NCBI RefSeq assembly: GCF_001440345.1
Contig: NZ_LJYX01000016.1
Span: 62,001-126,000, forward strand
Source: Colwellia sp. TT2012
Lineage (GTDB): Bacteria; Pseudomonadota; Gammaproteobacteria; Enterobacterales; Alteromonadaceae
Direction of reading: 5' to 3'
Length of the DNA stretch: 64,000 nucleotides
Shown here piece after piece: positions 57,905 to 64,000 of this stretch (position 1 is the first letter of the stretch; each line of letters starts with the position of its first letter). The notes beneath the pieces are model-generated. The model worked only from the letters and a program-made list of their open reading frames with translations, did not search any database and had not been told where the DNA came from. Made by a program: the position numbers and the translations under genes.

Positions 57905-59275
57905 TTAGGAAAATAAGCTGTTATGCAATTTCTCAACCACAGAGTTAGCATCAGCTTCAGCAACTAAAAAGCATATATTATTGGCACTAGCGCCATGGCA
58001 AATCAAACGAATATTGATATCATTTATCGTTTGAAAAATGCTTTGGCCTATCCCTTTCGCAGACGTTAAACCATTACCAATAACCGCAACAAGTGATAAA
58101 CCATGCTCGACAGTCACTTCACAAAGCTGTTCTAATTCAGTAACAACTGCATTGGTAATTAATGATTGTGTTGAGCCACTTGGGTTATCAAAGGTTAAAG
58201 CAACACTGATCTCACTGGTAGTGATTAAATCAACACTCAGATCATGTTTTGCTAACACAGTAAATACTTTCGCTAAAAAACCACTGGCATGTAACATAGC
58301 AGGACTTTTTACCGTCACTAAGGTTTGCTCACGTCGCAAAGCAATTGAGCGATAGGTAGGGTTTGAGTCGACTTTCTGCTTAATTTGGGTACCACCCTTT
58401 TCCGGCTCTTTACTTGAGCCGACAAAAACAGGGATATTACAACGCATTGCCGGAATAAGTGTCGCTGGATGTAATATTTTAGCGCCAAAAGTTGCCATTT
58501 CGGCCGCTTCACCAAAACTGATTTCTTTAATCGCTCGAGCTTGATCGGTAATACGTGGGTCGGTAGTAAAAATACCCTCTACATCGGTCCAAATAGACAA
58601 ATTATCGCCATTTATCGCTTCAGCCAGTAATGCGGCTGAATAATCTGAGCCGCCTCGCCCTAGCGTAGTGGTATGGCCTTGACTATCTTGACCAATAAAT
58701 CCTTGGGTCACAATAACTTTATCATGAAGTTTAGGGACTAATAATTGTGCACTTTGTGTTGCCAGCAGCTTGATATCAACTACAGCTTTACCATATAAGC
58801 TATTGGTTTTCATCACTTGTTGAACATTAAAATACTCAGCCGCTACGTTAATCGACTGGAGAACTTGGGTAAAAACACGTGAGCTTAATTGCTCGCCAAA
58901 GGCAAGGATCGCATCGGTAGTTTTACGACTAAATTGTAGTGATTGTGTTAAAGCCTGCTGGGTTAATGCATCAAGCAAGCTATTAATTTCTTGATTAAGC
59001 TCACTGGCAACGTCCTTGGCTAGGTGCTGGGTAATATTAACTTGAATGGTACGAATATTTTCCACAATGTTTTTTTGCTCATCAACAGCAACATTTTCCT
59101 GACTTAAGCGCACCAAATAGTTGGTTACGCCGGCACTGGCGGAAACAACCACTAAGCGATTACTGGTATCGTTTTTAATAATATTGGCGCAGCGCAGCAT
59201 GGCTTGGAAATCAGCGACACTGGTGCCGCCAAACTTGGCTACGGTTAATGATGATATAGATTGTACTGGATTCAC
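57905..59275 (-). CDS. lysC: Aspartate kinase III, lysine-sensitive type
   Basis: It phosphorylates aspartate as the first step to lysine, threonine and methionine. VAKFGGTSVADF near the N-terminus is the kinase signature; FIGQDSQGHTTTLGRGGSDYSAALLAEA and WTDVEGIFTTDPR follow; two ACT domains (~residues 305-450) bind the feedback inhibitor. Start chosen at GTG 59275 (456 residues), because TAGGGGAG lies seven bases upstream of it; the longer GTG start at 59296 lies before that ribosome site. A lysine riboswitch occupies the leader, agreeing with the LysC subtype. Confidence 0.95.
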   Translation of the reverse strand: MNPVQSISSLTVAKFGGTSVADFQAMLRCANIIKNDTSNRLVVVSASAGVTNYLVRLSQENVAVDEQKNIVENIRTIQVNITQHLAKDVASELNQEINSLLDALTQQALTQSLQFSRKTTDAILAFGEQLSSRVFTQVLQSINVAAEYFNVQQVMKTNSLYGKAVVDIKLLATQSAQLLVPKLHDKVIVTQGFIGQDSQGHTTTLGRGGSDYSAALLAEAINGDNLSIWTDVEGIFTTDPRITDQARAIKEISFGEAAEMATFGAKILHPATLIPAMRCNIPVFVGSSKEPEKGGTQIKQKVDSNPTYRSIALRREQTLVTVKSPAMLHASGFLAKVFTVLAKHDLSVDLITTSEISVALTFDNPSGSTQSLITNAVVTELEQLCEVTVEHGLSLVAVIGNGLTSAKGIGQSIFQTINDINIRLICHGASANNICFLVAEADANSVVEKLHNSLFS

Positions 59276-59298
59276 AAATTTCTCCCCTAAAAACACTA

Positions 59299-59355
59299 GC
59301 TAGTTACCGAGCTTTTGCGGAACTCTTTACTGAATTAATAATTGAGTAAACTAGC
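59299..59355 (-). promoter_or_regulatory. Hairpin between lysine riboswitch and lysC start
   Basis: GCTAGTT and AACTAGC arms close a 57-base structure with an inner TTTACT/AGTAAA hairpin, ending about ten bases before the AGGGGAG ribosome site. It is a candidate part of the expression platform; no intrinsic terminator with U tract was found between aptamer and gene, which hints at translational control. Confidence 0.4.
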
Positions 59356-59518
59356 GATTGGAAGAGCATGACTGAGTAGTTAGCGCATGGGTATTCTGCC
59401 TTGTTAGCAGACCCAGCTCATAAACGGCAAAAGAGACGAAACTTTTTCAGCCAGAAGCTCTCCACCCTTTTATTTAATGTTAATGATGCCTAATAAACTA
59501 GGCTATATTTAACAAATA

Positions 59519-59667
59519 CGTCAGGTGACAGCCATAAGGATTCAACCTTAGTGACCGAGTATTTAAGCCCACCATCAAATACTCTCGGCGATAACCTCCC
59601 TCAAAAACGGTCATAGGAAGTGTGGTTCCTCACGTTTTCTACCTAAGTTTCGCACCTCTTCTGGTGT
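59519..59667 (-). ncRNA. Lysine riboswitch (L box) aptamer
   Basis: On the minus strand the leader shows the conserved L-box blocks in order: AGAGGTGCG, GGTAG, GTGAGG, GAGGGAGGTTATCGCCGA, a GGTGGGC...CTCGGTC arm, and GGCTGTCACCTGACG at the 3' side. The order and spacing fit the five-helix lysine aptamer, and lysC is the next gene, about 245 bases on. Lysine binding is expected to lower LysC production. The long gap to lysC holds the expression platform. Confidence 0.9.
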
Positions 59668-59708
59668 ATTGAAATATAGAGTATTAACCCTAAACCACAA
59701 TAGGCTAT

Positions 59709-59737
59709 ATTAGACCCGATTTTGGCTATTATTGCAA
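59709..59737 (-). promoter_or_regulatory. Probable lysC promoter
   Basis: TTGCAA (59732-59737) and TCTAAT (59709-59714), read on the minus strand, are separated by 17 bases and would start transcription about 35-40 bases before the riboswitch. Matches to consensus are moderate. Confidence 0.45.
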
Positions 59738-59838
59738 CAGTTTTTTGTTTATCCAATTGACATTTTTCAACAAGCACTTTAGCAAAATACTTGATATAGT
59801 AGCTTTATATCAATGTTGTCGGTAAGTTAGCAAAAATT

Positions 59839-60603
59839 ATGGATTTATTTCTCCTTAAAAAGATCATCACTGTCTTAATCATGCCTATTAATATAGTGCT
59901 GTTATTACTTATTCTTGCCCTCTTTCTTCATGGGAGAAAGCCAAAAAAAAGCATAAAAAGCTTATCGGCGGCAATTTTCATCTTACTGATCAGCGCTTTT
60001 CCGCCCTTTTCTGATACTGTTATGACCGCGATTGAAAATGATTACCCAGCTTATGTTAACAGCAATGACAGTATCGATTATATTGTCGTGCTAGGTTGTC
60101 GCCATACTAACAATAGCAATTTACCGGTTACCAGCCAATTAGCAACGTGTTCATTACAGCGCATGGTTGAAGCCTTGCGACTATATCAATTACATCCTGA
60201 AGCAAGAATAATCACTTCAGGCTATGGTGGAAAAAACCTGATATCTAATGCTGAGATCGTCAAGCAATCATTGGTACTTTTAGGTGTGCCGGCACAAAAA
60301 ATCATTACGGAGAACTTCCCCAAAGATACTGAAGAAGAAGCTGAGCTGATTGCGCCTAGGGTGCAAGGTACAAAAATAATACTGGTGACCAATGCCGACC
60401 ATATGCCTAGAGCGATGAATTACTTTCAGGCACAAGGTATTTACCCTATTGCGGCACCCACAGGTTACTGGGTTAAAAATCCAGACAGTAGCAAAAACTG
60501 GGCACATTATGTACCCGACAGTAAAAAATTACAGCAGAGCACTATTGCCTGGTATGAAAGTTTAGGATTATTAGTGCAGTGGTTTAAGTCGCTGTTTAAT
60601 TAG
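59839..60603 (+). CDS. elyC: Envelope biogenesis factor ElyC (DUF218/YdcF family)
   Basis: A 254-residue inner-membrane protein with two N-terminal helices (residues ~8-30 and ~40-58) and a periplasmic DUF218 domain (IDYIVVLGCRH, ARIITSGYGGKN, FPKDTEEEAELI, ILVTNADHMPRAMNYF). Length and helix layout match ElyC of E. coli, which supports peptidoglycan assembly and lipid-carrier recycling at low temperature. The start at 59839 lacks a strong ribosome site. TTGACA at 59757-59762 could be its -35 box, but no good -10 follows at the right distance. Confidence 0.85.
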   Translation: MDLFLLKKIITVLIMPINIVLLLLILALFLHGRKPKKSIKSLSAAIFILLISAFPPFSDTVMTAIENDYPAYVNSNDSIDYIVVLGCRHTNNSNLPVTSQLATCSLQRMVEALRLYQLHPEARIITSGYGGKNLISNAEIVKQSLVLLGVPAQKIITENFPKDTEEEAELIAPRVQGTKIILVTNADHMPRAMNYFQAQGIYPIAAPTGYWVKNPDSSKNWAHYVPDSKKLQQSTIAWYESLGLLVQWFKSLFN

Positions 60604-60644
60604 CAAACTACATTAAAAAACGACCACTAGCTTTTTGTTAGTTA

Positions 60645-60818
60645 CTAAACCGGGTTATCAATATCAACAAAGAGCACTTCAAGACCGTGCTCTTTCGCCA
60701 AATGCTCGCCTAAAGCCTTTATGCCGTAACGCTCAGTAGCATGGTGACCGGCCGCAAAACAATGAATATCCATCTCATGAGCAATAATAGGACTAGTACG
60801 GCTGGTTTGCTCAGACAC
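60645..60818 (-). CDS. NIF3 C-terminal mini-ORF, copy 1 (57 residues)
   Basis: Starts at GTG 60818 after GAGGGGGAA and reads SEQTSRTSPIIAHEMDIHCF, then the NIF3 metal-site segment AGHHATERYG, and ends FVDIDNPV. No internal stop. It equals the last fifth of the intact protein. Expression is not shown. Confidence 0.4.
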   Translation of the reverse strand: MSEQTSRTSPIIAHEMDIHCFAAGHHATERYGIKALGEHLAKEHGLEVLFVDIDNPV

Positions 60819-60893
60819 TTCCCCCTCGTTAGATAGTTGCTTCTATTGAATTGAGTTGAGTTAAGCTAAGTTGAGTTGAGCCCAGCTTAAACC

Positions 60894-61067
60894 TTAAACG
60901 GGATTATCAATATCAACAAAGAGCACTTCAAGACCGTGCTCTTTCACCAAATGCTCACCTAAAGCCTTTATGCCGTAACGCTCAGTAGCATGGTGACCGG
61001 CCGTAAAAAAGTGAATATCCATCTCATGAGCAATAATATGACTAGTACGGCTGGTTTGCTCAGACAT
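60894..61067 (-). CDS. NIF3 C-terminal mini-ORF, copy 2 (57 residues)
   Basis: ATG at 61067 lies directly behind GGGGGGAA, so the ribosome site is very close. MSEQTSRTSHIIAHEMDIHF leads into TAGHHATERYGIKALGEHL and ends FVDIDNPV. Intact over 58 codons including the stop. Confidence 0.4.
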   Translation of the reverse strand: MSEQTSRTSHIIAHEMDIHFFTAGHHATERYGIKALGEHLVKEHGLEVLFVDIDNPV

Positions 61068-61141
61068 TTCCCCCCGTTAGATAGTTGCTTCTATTGAATT
61101 GAGTTGAGTTAAGCTAAGTTGAGTTGAGCCCAGCTTAAACC

Positions 61142-61315
61142 TTAAACGGGATTATCAATATCAACAAAGAGCACTTCAAGACCGTGCTCTTTCGCCAAAT
61201 GCTCACCTAAAGCCTTTATGCCGTAACGCTCAGTGGCATGGTGACCGGCCGCAAAAAAATGAATATCCATCTCATGAGCAATTATATGACTAGTACGGCT
61301 GGTTTGCTCAGACAT
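61142..61315 (-). CDS. NIF3 C-terminal mini-ORF, copy 3 (57 residues)
   Basis: ATG at 61315 with the same GGGGGGAA directly upstream. Differs from copy 2 by only two residues (T22A and V41A). Ends FVDIDNPV. The intact gene ends 84 bases upstream of its start, so it could be read from the same transcript. Confidence 0.4.
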   Translation of the reverse strand: MSEQTSRTSHIIAHEMDIHFFAAGHHATERYGIKALGEHLAKEHGLEVLFVDIDNPV

Positions 61316-61398
61316 TTCCCCCCGTTAGATAGTTGCTTCTATTGAATTGAGCCCAGCTAAGTTGAGTTGAGCCCAGCTTAAACCTTAAACCTTAAACC

Positions 61399-62157
61399 TT
61401 AAACAGGATTATCAATATCAATAAAGAGCACCTCAAGCCCATGCTCCTTGGCCAAATGCTCGCCTAACGCCTTTATGCCGTAACGCTCAGTAGCATGGTG
61501 ACCCGCCGCAAAAAAATGGATATCCATCTCATGTGCAATATGGGTGGTTTGTTCAGAAACCTCTCCCGTTAAAAAGGCATCAATACCTTGCTCAGCAGCA
61601 AGTTCGATATAACCTTGCCCGCCGCCAGAACACCAAGCAATGGTTTTTATCGGCTTATTACTCGGTGGGGCTATATGCAAACATTCACGCTCAAGGGTTG
61701 TGTTTATTAGCGTGGCAAAGTCTTCGCCACGCCACTCTTGTTTAAAGCAGCCCTGCATAGCCACACTTAATGGGTTGCCCAGCTCAAGTGGCGCGACATT
61801 TTCAATGTTAAATAACTTAGCAAGCTGGGCATTGTTACCCAAGGTAGGATGAATATCTAGCGGTAGGTGGTAAGCAAATAAGTTGATGTCATTGACCAAT
61901 AACGATTTGATGCGATCATGCTTCATGCCGCGAATAACATAGGACTCATTTTTCCAAAAATAGCCATGGTGAACCAGAATGGCATCGGCTTGTTCACTGA
62001 TTGCACGTTCAATAAGGGCTTTAGAGGCGGTAACCCCAGTGATCACTTTATTGATGTCTTTACACCCTTGAATTTGTAAACCATTAGGGGTGAAGTCTTT
62101 TATTTGCTCTGGCTTTAATAAAGCAGTTAAATAATCTTCTAAATCTTTACTTTGCAT
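61399..62157 (-). CDS. NIF3/YbgI-family dinuclear-metal protein
   Basis: A 252-residue protein of the Nif3-like (YbgI, DUF34) family. Metal ligands are visible in ILVHHGYFWKNE, FAYHLPLDIHPTLGNN and AAGHHATERYG. E. coli YbgI forms a hexameric ring; the family is proposed to act as a metal chaperone or GTP cyclohydrolase-like hydrolase, and the biochemical role is unsettled. Full length and intact. Its stop lies inside a CTTAAAC heptad array, directly followed by three partial copies of its own 3' end. Confidence 0.92.
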   Translation of the reverse strand: MQSKDLEDYLTALLKPEQIKDFTPNGLQIQGCKDINKVITGVTASKALIERAISEQADAILVHHGYFWKNESYVIRGMKHDRIKSLLVNDINLFAYHLPLDIHPTLGNNAQLAKLFNIENVAPLELGNPLSVAMQGCFKQEWRGEDFATLINTTLERECLHIAPPSNKPIKTIAWCSGGGQGYIELAAEQGIDAFLTGEVSEQTTHIAHEMDIHFFAAGHHATERYGIKALGEHLAKEHGLEVLFIDIDNPV

Positions 62158-62223
62158 AAGTCAGGTACTTTTTAAGTATGGGCAATAATGAATAGCTAAT
62201 CGTTCATTTCAAAAGATAAATAG

Positions 62224-63000
62224 CTATCTACTCTTAGGGATTTTTTTGTTATTTTCGACTGACTCTCTATGTGTATTCATAGTAGTCACTTTTACTGGAT
62301 TAAACTCAGGCCGTATTTGCCATTTAGGTTTAATGGGTGTTAGCGGTAACACGCGTTTTTTCGCTACAATCACATAAACAGAGCCCAAGGCAGGTAAATA
62401 GTTTTTAGCAAAATTATGCCAACTGCTATTTAAGGTGTCAGTGCTCAACTTCCCTGTTAATCCGGAATGTAAACAGCGTTGGTCGGCTAAAATTTCAAAG
62501 CCCATTAAGTGCAGCCAATCTTTGACTCGCATCGGTGAGAAAAAATGTTCATTCCATGGTGTTTTACTGCGCCGATAGGGTAATAGCCGATTTAAACCGA
62601 CCAGGCTTAACGGATTAAAGCCCGTTAACACTAAATAGCCATTAGGGATCAACACTCTATTAGCTTCACGTATGACATGATGAGGATCAAGAGAAAACTC
62701 TAAGGCATGACTCAACAAACAAACATCGACACTATGCTCTTGCAAGGGTAAATCATCAATATCTCCGAGCACATCCGCTAAATTACTTTTACCGCTGATG
62801 CTGACTTGATGGTTTATGGTGCAATTGCTTATCTCTATTTCACTACTTAAGGCACCCAGTTTAACCAAATGATAACCGAAGAATTTTTGCCACCAAGGAG
62901 CAAGCTCTTGCTCAATGGCTTTTTTAATGACCTCACCATTAGGTAAAGCCTGCCACGAGCTTGGATAATACGGTTGTCGAAAAGCTAACGCTGGTTTCAT
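62224..63000 (-). CDS. Class I SAM-dependent methyltransferase (YafS-like)
   Basis: Start chosen at ATG 63000 (MKPALAFRQPYYPSSWQALP, 258 residues) with AAAGAAG upstream; a frame 26 codons longer runs into the divergent gloB promoter region. It has a methyltransferase-11 type core: LGDIDDLPLQEHSVDVCLLSHALEFSLDPHHVIREANRVL and NGYLVLTGFNPLSL. The usual GxGxG motif I is replaced by weaker sequence (VSISGKSNLADVLGDI), so cofactor binding is less certain. YafS neighbours gloB in E. coli as here. Its substrate is unknown. Confidence 0.82.
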   Translation of the reverse strand: MKPALAFRQPYYPSSWQALPNGEVIKKAIEQELAPWWQKFFGYHLVKLGALSSEIEISNCTINHQVSISGKSNLADVLGDIDDLPLQEHSVDVCLLSHALEFSLDPHHVIREANRVLIPNGYLVLTGFNPLSLVGLNRLLPYRRSKTPWNEHFFSPMRVKDWLHLMGFEILADQRCLHSGLTGKLSTDTLNSSWHNFAKNYLPALGSVYVIVAKKRVLPLTPIKPKWQIRPEFNPVKVTTMNTHRESVENNKKIPKSR

Positions 63001-63128
63001 AGAGTCTTCTTTAGGCGTATAATGAGAAAAATTGTTGTGATGCCACAAATAGCGCCAATGTAAAAGCTTTATTTGCAAGTTAACACGGTAAACACTAAGT
63101 ATATAACGAACGAAAGGTAAAATCTCAT

Positions 63129-63926
63129 ATGTCTAATACTCATCATATTGTTAGCGCAATAAAGGCCTTTAACGATAATTATATTTGGGCGCTAGCAAGT
63201 GAAAATAGTGATAAAATTGCCCTAGTTGATCCCGGTGATGCCTTGGTATGTATTGAGTATTTACAAACGAATAAGTTAGTTTTATCAGCCATTTTGATCA
63301 CCCATCATCATCGCGATCATGTCGGTGGTATCGAAAAATTACTGGCTTATGCCAAAAATAATGCATGGCCGGTGACTGTTTATGGCCCAGCTAATGAAAA
63401 TATTGCTCAGCTCGATGTTACCCTTAAAGAAAACGATATTGTCACCTTAACAGAGCTCAATTGTCAGTTGCACATACTCGACCTTCCCGGTCATACTAGC
63501 GGCCATATTGCTTATTACAATAATGACCTGCTATTTTGTGGCGATACCTTATTTTCAGGTGGCTGTGGTCGGTTATTTGAAGGCACAGCGGAGCAAATGC
63601 ATAGTTCACTGACTAAATTAGCAAATTTACCCACAAATACCCTAATTTACTGTGCCCATGAATATACTCAAGCAAACTTAGCATTTGCCTTAGCTGTTGA
63701 GCCCAGTAACAGCGACCTGCATACCTATGCCGAGCAGGTAAATTTAAAACGTCAGCAAAACCAAACAACTCTGCCCAGTAATATAGCGTTAGAACGTCAA
63801 ATTAATCCTTTTTTACGTTGTCATAAAGCCAGCATTAAATTAGCAGCACAAGCTTATACTAACCAAAGTCAAAGTAGCGACAGTGAAGTTTTTGCCGCTA
63901 TTCGAGCGTGGAAAGATAATTTCTAG
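63129..63926 (+). CDS. gloB: Hydroxyacylglutathione hydrolase (glyoxalase II)
   Basis: A 265-residue metallo-beta-lactamase-fold enzyme. ITHHHRDHVGG is the THxHxDH metal motif; LPGHTSGHIAYY, LFCGDTLFSGGCGRLFEGT and YCAHEYTQANL give the remaining ligands and the glutathione site. It hydrolyses S-lactoylglutathione to lactate in methylglyoxal detoxification. Divergent from the YafS-like gene with about 128 bp between starts. The remaining 74 bases of the window after its stop hold no feature I can see. Confidence 0.97.
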   Translation: MSNTHHIVSAIKAFNDNYIWALASENSDKIALVDPGDALVCIEYLQTNKLVLSAILITHHHRDHVGGIEKLLAYAKNNAWPVTVYGPANENIAQLDVTLKENDIVTLTELNCQLHILDLPGHTSGHIAYYNNDLLFCGDTLFSGGCGRLFEGTAEQMHSSLTKLANLPTNTLIYCAHEYTQANLAFALAVEPSNSDLHTYAEQVNLKRQQNQTTLPSNIALERQINPFLRCHKASIKLAAQAYTNQSQSSDSEVFAAIRAWKDNF

Positions 63927-64000
63927 CAACTTAGCTTATATCGGAAGTTATTTACCGCCCAAGACTAGTTAGGTGAATTATGCTAATCTGCTAAATCATT

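Larger units (their letters stand above)
60645..61404 (-). repeat. Three tandem ~249-bp copies of the 3' end of the NIF3 gene
   Basis: Anchors TTATCAATATCAA at 60655, 60904, 61152 and, in the intact gene, 61409 give periods of 249, 248 and 257. Each copy holds about 170 bp of the gene's 3' end plus a spacer rich in TTGAG steps (GAATTGAGTTGAGTTAAGC) and CTTAAAC heptads (two per copy, four at 61377-61404, where they include the gene's stop). All three share a change absent from the intact gene (an ACTAGTACGG segment after the CAATAAT/CAATTAT stretch), so they are closer to each other than to the gene. Confidence 0.93.

Noticed and set aside
60645-61404. CRISPR-like array suggested by regular ~249-bp periodicity
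   Set aside because: The repeated units are copies of the NIF3 3' end and the spacers are the same low-complexity sequence each time; there are no unique spacers or cas genes.

Overview
The window looks like chromosome of a marine gammaproteobacterium of the order Alteromonadales, most likely Colwellia or a close relative. The basis is the AT-rich composition, the gammaproteobacterial gene orders (comEC-msbA-lpxK-ycaR-kdsB, aspS-ruvC-ruvA-ruvB, cmoA-cmoB, a nuoA-N operon with fused nuoCD, a yafS-like gene beside gloB), and a scattered intergenic palindrome built on ATTCCCGA...TCGGGAAT. The genus is an inference from recalled family resemblance; no search was run. No rRNA, tRNA, CRISPR array, prophage or plasmid function was seen.

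Layout. 1-4235: the tail of a GAF-GGDEF diguanylate cyclase and, on the other strand, a complete lipoxygenase, which is rare in bacteria. 4402-4757: a MITE-like element with 24-bp terminal inverted repeats directly behind kdsB. 4761-11554: envelope and competence genes kdsB, a Trm112-like gene, lpxK, msbA and comEC, with a divergent DUF2062 gene at 11724. 12312-16785: ruvB, ruvA, ruvC and aspS. 17075-19978: a diguanylate cyclase with three tandem periplasmic solute-binding domains. 20134-24504: cmoA, cmoB, a dNTP triphosphohydrolase and a patatin-like lipase.

24700-33416 is a surface-polysaccharide locus read on the minus strand. Its precursor and initiation genes galU, ugd and wecA are intact. 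Almost everything specific to the polymer is dead: a wzz homologue with three lesions, the first 25 codons of a mannose-1-phosphate guanylyltransferase, a membrane-protein remnant that may be a flippase, a wzy-like polymerase with at least four lesions, an IS-truncated glycosyltransferase, the last third or less of an NAD-dependent epimerase, and a GT2 glycosyltransferase with an internal in-frame deletion plus a stop. A decayed IS3-family element (27587-29210) sits in the middle and marks a deletion. 33736-37967 carries an uncharacterised gene, a large helicase IV-like protein and a CBS-pair protein.

38333-53417 is a complete complex I operon. Between nuoG and nuoH are three tandem 151-bp copies of the nuoG/nuoH junction. 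Each keeps a ribosome-binding site and an uninterrupted mini-ORF of 52-55 codons encoding a NuoH-like first membrane helix, and each stop overlaps the next start.

53625-63926 holds sbcB, a DUF2780 gene, a beta-hydroxyacid dehydrogenase, a glutathione peroxidase with an OhrR-like regulator, lysC behind a lysine riboswitch, elyC, a NIF3/YbgI gene, a YafS-like methyltransferase and gloB. Downstream of the NIF3 gene are three tandem ~249-bp copies of its 3' end. Each encodes a complete 57-residue C-terminal mini-protein with its own start and Shine-Dalgarno-like sequence. So two unrelated genes here each carry three partial tandem copies that have stayed open. This is the most unusual feature of the window.
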